Shown here in pieces: positions 1 through 11,300 of a stretch of 33,883 nucleotides of DNA; position 1 is the stretch's first letter; each line of letters starts with the position of its first letter. The notes beneath the pieces were generated by a model. It worked only from the letters and a program-made list of their open reading frames with translations. It searched no databases and was not told the DNA's origin. The stretch covers positions 858,741-892,623 of the forward strand of contig NW_008246074.1 of the NCBI RefSeq assembly GCF_000281045.1, given 5' to 3'. Position numbers and translations under genes: made by a program. This DNA comes from Saprolegnia diclina VS20 (taxonomy: Eukaryota; Oomycota; Saprolegniomycetes; Saprolegniales; Saprolegniaceae).

Positions 1-1
1 T

Positions 2-82
2 TTTCGTTGGCTGGATATGCTGCGTGCGCTGCAACGTGGCTTCACTTTGGAGGGTCCCTTCAAGAAGGTATCCATGCAGTAA
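2..82 (+). CDS. Possible C-terminal end of an upstream gene (partial)
   Basis: Reading from base 2 gives 26 codons followed by TAA at 80-82. The composition looks like a real C-terminus: a mix of basic, aromatic and aliphatic residues ending in KKVSMQ. It begins at the window edge, so only the end of a plus-strand gene would be present. I do not recognise the family. The call rests on codon appearance alone; the other two forward frames are also open here for a short distance, so it could be chance. Confidence 0.35.
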   Translation, partial: FRWLDMLRALQRGFTLEGPFKKVSMQ

Positions 83-581
83 AGACACGCCACATGGCAT
101 CTTTTCTGTCGACGGCATCGGTGCGCTGTAGACACGCACGTAGTCAACGGCGCGGTGACGCCCCGTGGACCCGCGTTCGCGGCTTCACGACGACGAGAGG
201 GCAGGCAGAATTGGGTTCGTTGATACAACTAGTACTACTATGACGTGGCACCATGTGGGGCAACGAGTAGCTTGGGTGTGGGATCGAGGGATTCTTCCAC
301 GAGGAGCAAGCCTGGTCGTGGCATGTCGCAGACCGACGTTGGCAAGGGACCAGCACCACTTGGCTGCAATCGCCTTTGTTTCGTACACAGTCGTCTTTGC
401 AAGCACATAGCCAGTCAAGACGTACCCAACAAAAAGACTCGGCCATTCTCGCCTCGTCAGCTCGACGAGATGCATCGTTGCGTGCTGGAAGGCGCGCCAA
501 CAGGACAACCAGATACCAGAGTATGTACAACGAACGACAATTATGTATCTTTGTATATTTATTAAACCTCCACGCGACTTA
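83..581. other. Gene-free stretch between the left edge and the D-LDH 3' end
   Basis: About 500 bases. Open frames on both strands are short, overlap one another and have no family resemblance, so I call no gene. The right end must contain the 3' UTR of the D-lactate dehydrogenase gene, including a possible polyadenylation signal at 558-563. Confidence 0.5.
558..563 (-). terminator. Possible polyadenylation signal of the D-LDH gene
   Basis: On the minus strand the bases read AATAAA, 18 nt beyond the TAA stop at 582-584, in an AT-rich patch that contrasts with the GC-rich coding region. Position and composition fit a 3' end signal. AATAAA is not a strict requirement in oomycetes, so this is suggestive only. 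Confidence 0.4.
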
Positions 582-1580
582 TTACTTCTTGACTTGGTTG
601 ACAAACGGGCCGTTCGACTCGATCGCCTTGATGTTGTCCATCGTCGTCTTGGCAATGTTGGCGAGCGCCTCTTGGGTGAAGTACGCCTGGTGGCCCGTCA
701 CGAGCACGTTGGGGAACGTAAAGAGCTTGGTGAAATTCTCGTCGGCCATGATCTCGCCCGAGTGGTCTTCGTAAAAGATACCATTCTCGCCTTCAAAGAC
801 GTCCAACGCGACGCTGCCCACTTGGCCGTTCTTGAGGCCGCGGATGAGCGCCTTGGTGTTGATCAAGCCGCCGCGGCTCGTGTTGATGATCATGACGCCC
901 TTCTTCATGCGACCGATCGAGTCGTTGTTGATAATGTGGTGCGTCGACGGGAAGAGCGGGCAGTGGAGCGAGATAATGTCCGACTCGGCAATCACCTCTT
1001 CGACGCTCTTGTACGTAATGCCGTAGCTCAAGGCCTCGGCGTTCTGGAAGACGTCGTACGCGATCACGTTGCAGCCAAAGCCGACGCAAATCTTGCCAAA
1101 GAGCGCGCCAATCTTGCCGGTACCAATGATACCGACCGTCTTGCCGTGCAGATCAAAGCCAAGGAGACCTTGGAGGTTAAAGTTGAATTCGCGGGTGCGG
1201 TTGTAGGCGCGGTGGTACTTGCGGTTGAGCGTCATCATGAGGCCGGCCGCGTGCTCGGCGACCGCGTACGGCGAGTAGGCCGGCACGCGCAGCACGGGCA
1301 TTTCAAGCTCGGCCGCGACGTCGAGGTCGACCATGTCAAAGCCGGCACACCGCAGCAAGAGCGCCTTGACGCCGACCGAGTGAAGCTTGCGGAGCACGGC
1401 CGCGTTGGCGGTATCGTTGACAAAGATGACGACGATATCGCAGCCGGCCGCGAGCTGGGCCGTGCCGAGCGTGAGGCGGTGGGCAAAGAAGTGCAGGTCG
1501 TGCTCGATGTTCTCGGCCTTGGCCATGGCTTGCATCGACTCCGTGTCGTACACGTGCGCAGAAAAGAAGGCGACCTTCAT
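582..1580 (-). CDS. ldhA: D-lactate dehydrogenase (LdhA-type, NAD-dependent 2-hydroxyacid dehydrogenase)
   Basis: A single exon of 332 residues, the usual length for fermentative D-LDH. It interconverts pyruvate and D-lactate with NADH/NAD+ and is expected to be soluble. The Rossmann motif GTGKIG lies at residues 153-158, with the NAD-selecting acidic residue at D176. The catalytic triad of the family is present with exact spacing: Arg236 in NTSRGG, Glu265 in the DVFEGE segment and His297 in TGHQA. The start chosen is the ATG at 1578-1580, because the protein then begins MKVAFFSAH as in bacterial and oomycete homologues. The frame stays open upstream to another ATG at 1698-1700, which would add 40 residues. 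The gene is divergent from the dynein gene across 733 bp. Close resemblance to bacterial LdhA is typical of oomycete D-LDHs. Confidence 0.95.
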   Translation of the reverse strand: MKVAFFSAHVYDTESMQAMAKAENIEHDLHFFAHRLTLGTAQLAAGCDIVVIFVNDTANAAVLRKLHSVGVKALLLRCAGFDMVDLDVAAELEMPVLRVPAYSPYAVAEHAAGLMMTLNRKYHRAYNRTREFNFNLQGLLGFDLHGKTVGIIGTGKIGALFGKICVGFGCNVIAYDVFQNAEALSYGITYKSVEEVIAESDIISLHCPLFPSTHHIINNDSIGRMKKGVMIINTSRGGLINTKALIRGLKNGQVGSVALDVFEGENGIFYEDHSGEIMADENFTKLFTFPNVLVTGHQAYFTQEALANIAKTTMDNIKAIESNGPFVNQVKK

Positions 1581-2313
1581 GGTGTTGGGGTACTGTAGTT
1601 GGAGGGAAAAGGGAAACTGGCAGCTGGGAGAAAGTGCAATCTCGCGAGATTGCTGGGGACATAAACGCCACGCGGCGCGTGTCTCTGGCGCGCCATTCAT
1701 CGCTCCGCGTACCTAGGTATACACGCCACCTAAGGTGCGTGGGTCGTCGACGTTGCTGGATACGCGGATCAAAAATCAAGCACCATATGATTGGCGGAAA
1801 AGATCGACTTTTCTGGCCCCGGCTTGTGTTCGTGACGGGGCGGACCGCCATGTCGCGGTCGGCTCTGTGAATCCGGCGAGATACTCTGACTAAGGATAAC
1901 AAAACCTTTTTATGCTCTTGCGACGACTTGCGATGATGCACAGTGCAAATGCTGCCCTGGCTCGCTTTCGATGTGTTTGATTGGCTAAATATCGAATGCT
2001 TCGACCCAATCCGAATCCAAGCACGTACAGGATTTACGCGGACCAATTGAACCGAGATAGTGTGGACCGAGAACAAGCCCTCCTCGTTTCTGCGTCGTAG
2101 CACTCGTGTTGCATTTGTGCGAGTAGTGTAGATAGCTCTCCTTTACAAATCTTGTTGGTTCAGGAGTACGACCCATGATTTCCCATGCATGGCTGAGAGG
2201 CGTGCCCAGGATGCAATTTGATTGGACAAAATAGTACGCGTCCGTGCCGCGGATTGGCCCAGCCGCGATCCTACGAAAGGTCATCTCGAGCCGGCGCGCC
2301 TGATCGACCATTG
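1581..2313. promoter_or_regulatory. Divergent promoter region between D-LDH and dynein heavy chain
   Basis: This 733 bp region must carry the promoters of both divergent genes. ATTGG (CCAAT on the minus strand) occurs near 1790, at 1980-1984, near 2220 and near 2254. The copy at 1979-1990 reads ATTTAGCCAATC on the minus strand, close to a block repeated elsewhere in the window. No TATA box is convincing. Open frames here are short and lack similarity, so no gene is called. Confidence 0.55.
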
Positions 2314-5300
2314 ATGGAGGACGAGGCGGAGCTCAACGTAGCACCGCAGCTCGAGTGGGCCAAGGTGCTTTGCACGGGCGATGGCCCGTCCAAGCGCAGC
2401 GGTCACTCGCTCACGATCGTCGGCTCGAACGGGTTCCTCTTTGGCGGCTGCGACTATGCCGACCCCCCAGGGCCGACCAACGACCTATTCCAAATGCGCA
2501 TCAACACCAACGGCACGTGCGACTGGAGTCGCGTCCTCTTTCGGAAAGGCCCGGCCGCGCGCTGGAAGCACAGCGCGACGAACGTCGACAATAAGATCTT
2601 TGTGTTTGGCGGCTTCCACTCGGCGACGGCCCGCTTCCAGGACCTTTGGGTCTTCAACCCGATCACGATGGAGTGGAGCCAGCCCGTGCCGCAGGCGTCG
2701 CCGCGCAACGCCAAGCCATCGTCCGTCTCGTTCGGGTGGCCCAACTGCCCGCCACCCCGTGGCGGGCACTCGGCCTGTCTCGTCGACCGTGACATTTACA
2801 TCTTTGGCGGGTACGGTGGCCAAGGCTACAGTCGGCGCGACTTTGACGACTTGTATGCACTCAACGTTGACGACATGAGCTGGGTGAAAATCACAGTCAA
2901 GGGCAAGGTTCCGGAGAAGCGGTCGGGCCATCAAGCGTGCGCGGTCGACACGAAAATGTTTGTGTTTGGCGGCTGGAATTGCTCGCAGCAGTTCAACGAC
3001 TTGTTCATTTTCGATACGGAAACATCGTCGTGGAGCAGCGTCGAGGGCAGTCACATGGCGCACACGTCGCCGCGCTGGAATCACGCGTCGTGCGCCGTCT
3101 TGGCGATCCCGAACGCCAAGATCTTTTGCTTTGGGGGCGTCCTCGGTATGACCAACGAGTACGGTGCACCCGGCGCATTTGCCAACGACATTAGCGTCCT
3201 CGACTCGGGCACATTGCAGTGGCACGTGCCGTTGATCTCGGGCGCCCCGCCCGCGCCCCGCTCCGACACGACGCTCGCGTACGACGACAAAGGCAGTCGC
3301 TTACTGATATGCGGCGGGTGGGCCAACTCGTGGCTCAACGATGTGTTTGCACTCGACGTGAGCTGCGTCGTCGGGCCGCCGTACGCGATCACGGGGCTCT
3401 TCCCGACCTTTGGCGCCATCACGGGCGGTACGCTCCTGACGATCGAAGGCATCGACTTTGTGTCTCGGCCTGTCATCGTTCGCTTCGCCTGTCGCAAGGG
3501 CACATTGGACGTCGCGGGGACGTTTGTGAGCGAAGAAATGCTCACAGTCGTCACGCCCGACTACTCGGGGTTCCCCCCCGGCGACGTCCAAGTCCGCGTC
3601 GCGCTTCAAGGCGACTCGTTTACGACGACGAGCCAAACGTTCAACTTTTTCGCTGTCACGTCGGCCGCAACCTCGTTGGTCTTTGGCCCAGGCGTCCTCT
3701 CGGGCGCCGCCATCTCGGAGCCGGTCGCGTTCGTTGTACAAGCCTGCGACGGCGCCGGCAATGTGCGAACGCGCGGCGGCGATGCGTTTGGTATCACGGT
3801 GCGCTGCTTAGCCGACGACCGCGACATTCCAGTCGAAGTGACCGACCTGGAGAACGGCATGTACATGGTCACGTACATTGCGCCAACGCGCGGTGAGTAC
3901 GAGATTGTCATCGAGTTCCTTGGCACCTTTGGGGGCACCGCCGGTGTCCTCTACGGCTTTCCGCTGGTCGTCACGTTTGAGGACAATGTCGCCCGCGACG
4001 GCAACCGCATGAACGGCAAGCTCCTCTTGGACAACGTGGCCATGGAGATGGCGTCGCTCACGGCCATGATGGCCGAGTGCGCGCGCGGGCTCCAGATCGA
4101 GCTCACAGGGTCGCTTTCATCGGCCGAAGACACCCCCGCGCTCATTCAACTCAAGGAGCAGCTCTTTATGATCGAGAAGCGGGGCACGGAGACGCGCCAT
4201 CGACTGGCCAAGGTTCGAAGCATGCTCGCATATCTGGGGACGACCGTCGACGTCGAGCGCGACAAGGCGTCGCTCCGTGATCTGGAACAAACGTGGTCGG
4301 ACTTGCTTCTCAAGGTGCCCATGGTCGCGGGCAAGATTGCACCGCGTCTGCAAGCCCAGGCGTCGCGCACGAAAAGCGACATTCAAGCTCACCATACGAC
4401 CGTGCTCGCGTACCACGAGTGCTTCAAGGCCCTGCCCATCTGGCGCTTTGAGACGGGCGTCAAAGGCGGCCTCCGGCAACTCGACGAAGCGGCGATTTGT
4501 CATCGTGACGAAGACGCCAAATTTCAGCAGATGCGGCACATCGCCGAGATTTTCGAGTGCCTTCCGCTCATGGAGCCGTCCGAGCGCGTCATGAATGGCA
4601 TCGCGCGGTGCCTCGACCGCCTGCGCGCTGTGTGGCACTGCGTCGACGACGTTGGCCGCAAACTGGCGTTTGTGCGGGACCTTCTCTGGGCCGACTTGGA
4701 CGGCGGCATGCTCGAGGACGAAGCGCGGAGTCTCATGGCCAGCGTCAAAGGTGTCGGGAAAGACCGCGACATTAAGGAAAGCAGTGTCTACTTGGGGCTC
4801 GAAGCCATGACGCGCGACTTTTTACTGAGTTGCCCGCTTTACCAAGCGCTTCGACACCCGTCCATGCAGGCGCGGCACTGGCAAGAGCTCATGGGCTTGC
4901 TGCAAACGACATTTCCCAACCCGATCGAGTCGCTCGACCTCAAATTTGGCGACCTCATGCGTCTCTCGCTTGCCGATCACAGCAAGGACATCGAAGACCT
5001 TACGGACCGCGCACAGAAGGAGCAACGGATTGAAGTGGCCTTGGCCGAAATCGAAGGCCGTTGGGACACGATCGCATTTGAACTGTCGTCGTACGACGAG
5101 ACAGACGTGCCCCTTCTCCGCGTCCGCGACGAAGACGTCGAGATCTTGGAGGCCGACCAAGTGGCCGTGCAAGCGATGCTCAGTGGTCGCGTGGCGTTCT
5201 TCCAAGCCGCGAGCCAAGTGTGGGCCGACAAACTCAGGTACATTTATTGTCTATAGTATGCAAGACAATATGCGGATGTAGCACGATTGCCGACGTGACG

Positions 5301-8300
5301 GCGGCGCTGAGCGAGATCCAGCGCACGTGGGCCTATTTGGAGCCGCTCTTTATTGGCTCGGAAGAGGTCAAGCGCGAGTTGCCACGAGACGCCGAACAGT
5401 TTGCGATCGTCGACGGCGCGGTCAAGACCCTACTCCACGCCATGGCCGACGTGCGCATTGTGCTGCGAGGTACCTACTTTTCATTCCTAATGTCTCGATG
5501 CCACGGTCGAAGTAGCGTGTACGGACCACCCAAATCAGGTGGCGCACCTTCAAGCACTCATTTCCACCCTGCAGACGTGCCAGACGTCGCTGATCGAGTT
5601 TTTGGAAGGCAAACGTCGGCTCTTTCCGCGCTTTTATTTTACGTCGGAAGCCGACTTGCTCGATATTCTCTCCAACGGAAGCCGCCCCGAACTCATTTTG
5701 AAGCACCTCAACAAGGTCTTCCTCGCGACCGAGAGCTTTGCATTTGAGCACACAAACATTATCGTGCAGTTTGTCGCAAGCGTCGGCAAGGAAGTCGTCC
5801 GCTTCCTCTCGCCGCTCGCGCTCACGGGCAAAGTCGAGGCGTACTTGACAGACGCGCACTTGGCCATGCAACAAACGCTCCTCGAAAGCATCAAGAGCTC
5901 TGTGAAGCGGTACCCGACGCTCAACCGCGTCGAGTGGCTCTCAGCGCGGACGCCCGAAGCCGCCTTCCTCGACCCGGCGCAGGTTCTTGTCTTGATACAC
6001 ACAACAAAGGAACCAAAGCAAGTAGGTCGTCCTCTTGGTCGCCGGCATTGAGTACGTCAAGCACGTTGAAGGCGCATTTAGCGCGATCGCCAAAGGCCAC
6101 GAAAACGCTCTGGGCGAGCTCCTCGAAGTCGTCTCGATCCAGCTCCAAGAGCTCATCAAGCTGACGCGAACGTCGCTGAGCGAAGATGCGCGCATGCGCA
6201 TCATGTGCCTCATCACGCTGGATGCGCACGGCCGGGACATTCTCCAGTCCATGGTGTCCCAGCACATCACCTCGGCGGCCTCCTTTGTGTGGCAAGCCCA
6301 GCTCAAGCCCCGGTACGTCTTATCGCTGCTTGTCCAACAACGACAAAATATGCAACGCTGGTGGCATGTAGGCTGGTCCTGGAGGCGACGCCGTCGCTCG
6401 ATATTTGCGATGCAAGCTTCGAATATGGCCTCGAGTACCTCGGCAACGGCCCGCGCCTCGTCATTACGCCGTTGACGGACCGCATGTATGTGACGGCGAC
6501 CCAAGCACTGCACTTGCACATGGGCTGCGCGCCGGCGGGACCCGCAGGCACGGGCAAGACCGAGACCACAAAAGACCTCGCCAGTGCGCTCGGAAAAGCG
6601 TGCTATGTCTTCAACTGCTCGCCCGAGATGGACTACAAAAGCCTTGGCAACATTTTCAAAGGTACACAATGGTCGCGGTACAAGACGTAACTCGGGTTAG
6701 GGTTGGCGTCCAGCGGCGCGTGGGGCTGCTTTGACGAATTCAACCGCCTCATACCCGAAGTGCTCAGCGTCTGCTGTGTGCAATTCAAAGCCGTGTGCGA
6801 TGGCATTCGAAGCGGCGCGGCGTCGATCGTTCTCGAAGGTCCAGTTTGCGTCTTTTTCATATGTATATTTCTGCATGGAATGCTTATGGCCGTGGTGTAG
6901 GCGACAGTGTCGGCTTGGACCCAACGTGCGGCACCTTTATCACGATGAACCCGGGGTACCTCGGGCGGTCCGAGCTGCCGGAAGGTCTCAAAGCCCTTTT
7001 CCGTCCGATCACAGTCATGATGCCGGACCTGCTCTTGATCTGCGAAAACATGCTCATGGCCCAAGGGTTTACCCAGGCCAAGACACTTGCGTCCAAGTTC
7101 TATAACCTGTACCAGCTCTGCAAGGAGCTCCTCTCGCAGCAAGAGCATTACGACTGGGGGCTTCGCGCAATCAAGTCGATTCTTATGGTTACCGGTGCGC
7201 TCAAGCGCAGCGAGCCAACGCTCGGCGAGTCCCAGCTCCTTTTACGCGCGTTGCGGGACTTTAACGTGCCCAAGCTGGTCCTGGCCGACGAGCCTATTTT
7301 TCATGGTCTTCTCAATGATCTTTTCCCTGAAGAGCACCCTCCTCGGTACGTTGCTATTCTATTCTATCAACGCTAAGATGGACAAACGAGGTCCACGGAC
7401 GCCAACCTTGAAAAGCACATTGAAGCGTCGTGCGAAGCGCTTGGGCTCTGGCCGGACCCCGGGTTTCGGCTTAAAGTGGTGCAGCTCGACGAGCTACTGG
7501 CCCTGCGCCACTGTGTGTTTGTGATTGGCCCGGCCGGCGCCGGCAAGTCCGAGTGCATCACGACCTTGCAGCACGCTGGCGGGCTCCGGGGCACCAAGGT
7601 CAAACTGGTCGACTTGAATCCCAAAGTGGTCTCGACCGACGAACTCTATGGGTTCATGCACGTCTCGACGCGCGAGTGGCGCGACGGACTACTCTCCAAG
7701 CTCATGCGCGACTTGGCCAACGACGACGGTGACTACTGGAAATGGCTCGTCCTCGACGGGTATAACATTTTTGTCGAAAAATGGTTATAAACAAGATGGA
7801 CTAGCGATCTCGATGCAAATTGGATCGAGTCGATGAACTCGGTCATGGACGACAACAAGATGCTCACACTCGCCTCCAACGAACGCATTCCGCTCAAAAA
7901 GTACATGCGGCTTTTGTTTGAGATCAAGGACCTGACGTACGCGACGCCGGCGACCGTGTCCCGCGCCGGCATCTTGTACCTGGCTGCCGACGACGGTACC
8001 CGCCTCTCGTGATCTGCCGTCTTCATTGAGTGCGCAGGCATGCAGTACCGATCGTTCATTGCGAGCTGGCTCAACGATGCCTCGCCCGAGGTCGACGTTC
8101 GCAGTCGCCTCGGCGAAGTTGTGCTCAAGTACGTCGAGCCATGCGTCGCGTACTGCAAGCGGCTACCGCCGATCGTGCCGCGACCCGACCTCGTCGCGGT
8201 GCAAGCCCTTCTCTACTTTCTCGATGCTACGCTCGATGCAAGCGTGGTCGCCGAGACCAAACGGATTGAGATTGTGTGTGGGTTTGCGTCCATTTGGGCG

Positions 8301-11300
8301 TTCGGAGGGCCGCTGACGACGACCGCCGACGACGGCACCGACAGTCGCAAGCTCTTTAGCGACTGGTGGCGCGCCGAGTTCAAGAGCATCAAGGTGCCGA
8401 TCCGGGACACGGTGTTCGACTATTTTTTAAACCCGCAAACGCTCGTGTTTGAGAGCTGGAAGACATGTGTATGGTACACGTCGTCGGTCAAGTACGACGC
8501 CAGCGTCGCCATGTACGACCTCACGGTGCCGACGCCCGAGACGGCCAGTGTCCTATTTTGGAGCGACAAGATGGTGAGCGAGTCGCACGGCGTCATGCTC
8601 GCTGGCGGGGCCGGCACGGGCAAGACGCGGCTGCTTCTCGGGTACCTCGACGCGAGCACAAGATTGACCAACCAGGATGACAAAGGCTACCAGTCCAGTC
8701 GCGTGACGTTCAACTACTACACGAACGCGCCGACACTCCAAAGTATGCTGGAAGCCAAGCTCGTCAAGCGCGTGGGCTCGACGTACGGCCCGATCACGGC
8801 CGGCGTCCAGTGGATCTTCTTCTTGGACGATGTCAATTTGCCTATGCTGGACGCCTACAACACACAGAGCGCGCTCGCCTTGCTCCGGCAGCTGCTCGAC
8901 TACGAGCACTGGTACGACCGCAGCAAGTTTAGTCTCAAGCACCTCGTCGACTGCCAGTTTGTTGCGTGCATGAACCCGAGTGCCGGGTCGTTCTCGATCA
9001 ACCCGCGGCTCCAGCGCCATTTTGTGACGTTTGCGGTCGCGCTTCCGAGCCCGACGAACCTCGTGACCATCTACCAGACGTTCTTGGACGGGCACCTTGC
9101 CGATTTTACAGACGACGTCAAGCGCCTCTCGGGTGCGCTTCTCAAAGGTATATTGCGCATTTCCTAGTCCTTTCCTAAACGCCTTCGAAATGACAGCGGC
9201 GCTCGCCTTACACAACCAAGTGGCAGCGACGTTTCGCAAGACAGCCGCCAACTTTCATTACGAGTTCAATTTGCGTCATATTTCGAACGTCTTTGCGGGC
9301 CTCTTGCTCTCAAAACCCGCGGCCTTTGAGGTACAAGTTATTTGATAAACAATAATGTCTAACATCGATAGGACACGACGAAAATGGTGCTGTTGTGGAT
9401 GCACGAGTCGGCACGGGTCTACGCCGATCGGCTTGTGTCGCTCGCCGACCTCGCCAAGTACAATGTGATGATCCAGAACCACGTCAAAAAGTCATTTCCG
9501 TCTGTCTCGTTCCAGCGCTTCTTTGCGCCCGAGCACGCCGACCCGATCCTCTTTGGCGCACTCAATGGTCCGGAGAGCGACTACGACCAGATCACGACGT
9601 ACACGGAGCTGCGGCAAAAAGCCGAGGACGCGTTGACCGAGTACAATGCGCTCTTGCCCAAGATGGACCTCGTTCTCTTCAAGGATGCCCTCGAACACGT
9701 GGCGCGCATCGTCCGCATGCTCACGACGGGCCACGCGCTGCTCGTCGGCGTTGGCGGCAGCGGGCGCAAGTCGCTCGCCCGCCTTGCTGCGCACGTGGCG
9801 TCCTACAGTACCGTCGACATCACTCTCACGCAGAGCTACAGGTTTGGCTCGAAGCCTCATGGTATCGAGAAAGACTATGATGAAATGGCTAGTCTGCTCG
9901 ACTTCAAGGCCGATCTCCAAGCGCTGTTTGCTCGCGCCGGGCTCAAAGGGGACAAGGTCGTCTTTCTCTTGAGCGACGCCGACATCAAGCACGACCGCAT
10001 GCTCGTGGCCATCAACGATTTGCTTTCATCTGGCAATGTGCCCGATCTCTACTCGAGTGAGGAGCAAGATGCGGTCGTGAGCCAAGTCGCAGCCAAATAC
10101 AAAGGCGTACGCACTCTCCTTGTGGTCTATAGTAACTGAAAAATTGGCATATAGGACAAGGATGCCAGTTGGGCGTACTTTCTCGATCAAATCAAGCGCA
10201 ACGTACATTGTGTGCTCTGCTTCTCACCGGTCGACGGGCGCCTTCGGCAGTGGGCGCGGCGGTTTCCCGCGCTCGTCAACTGCACGGGCATCGACTGGTT
10301 CCAGCCGTGGCCGGCCGATGCCCTCCATAGCGTCGCAGAAAAGGCACTCAGCGCCACGACACTCCACGATGAAAAGCTCACGGCCGTCGAGGCGTTCATG
10401 CCGCACGCCTTTGCCTCCGTCAACACGGTTGCTATCGCGTTCAAGAACGACGAGCACCGCAATGTGTACACTACACCCAAGACGTACCTCGAGTGCCTCG
10501 CCTTCTTCAATGCGCTTCTGAGCTGCAAGCAGCGCGAGAAATCGACGGTCCGTGCCGGACGTTTTCCCGTATTTTCCGTCATTTTCGTTCTCAATTATTC
10601 CCATTAGGACATTTTTCGACTCCAGTCGGGGCTTGACAAGATGGACGCCACGTCGCATGTCGTCGCCAACATTGAAGACGAGCTCAAGGTCATGCTCGCC
10701 GAGGCGATGGAGAAGAAGGTGGTAGCAGAAGAAATGGCAACCGCGGTCGCCGCCGACAAGATCGTGGTCGAGACCGAGACCCAAAAAGCGAGCGTCGAAG
10801 CCGCCAAGTGCCAAGTGATGCACGACGAGATGTCGGTCAAGAAGGCCGACACGGAGAAGGACCTCGAAGCCGCGCTGCCCATGGTATGCAACACTTCAAC
10901 GAAAAATGACCAAGAACCGCCTAGATTGACGCCGCGATGGCCGCCCTTGACACGCTCAACCGCAAGGACCTCGGCAACTGCAAGACCATGTCCAAGCCGC
11001 CGTCGGGCGTCGGCGACATCTTTGCGAGCGTCATGGTGCTCTTTGCGGGTCTCAACCCCGACATTCCCGTTCAAAAGAACGGTAAAATCAAAGAAAAAGA
11101 CCGGTCGTGGGAAAGCGCCAAGAAGATTCTTCTCTCCAACGTCAACGCACTCATGGACGACCTGCACAGTACGCCCGTTGTGTCATGTGTGGACAATTTG
11201 TCTAATGTCTTGTAGACTTCAAGTCGCTCGTGGATTCGTATGCGGTCCCCGATGTCAACTGGAAGGAGATTCGACCGCTCTTGGAGCTATCGCATTTCAA

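Noticed and set aside
543-1598. A 351-codon plus-strand open frame over D-LDH
   Set aside because: It mirrors the D-LDH coding strand and shows no family features.
8011-8013. An in-frame TGA in the dynein gene
   Set aside because: It falls inside a 42 nt intron (7996-8037); splicing restores the conserved sequence between AAA2 and AAA3, so it is not a pseudogene mark.
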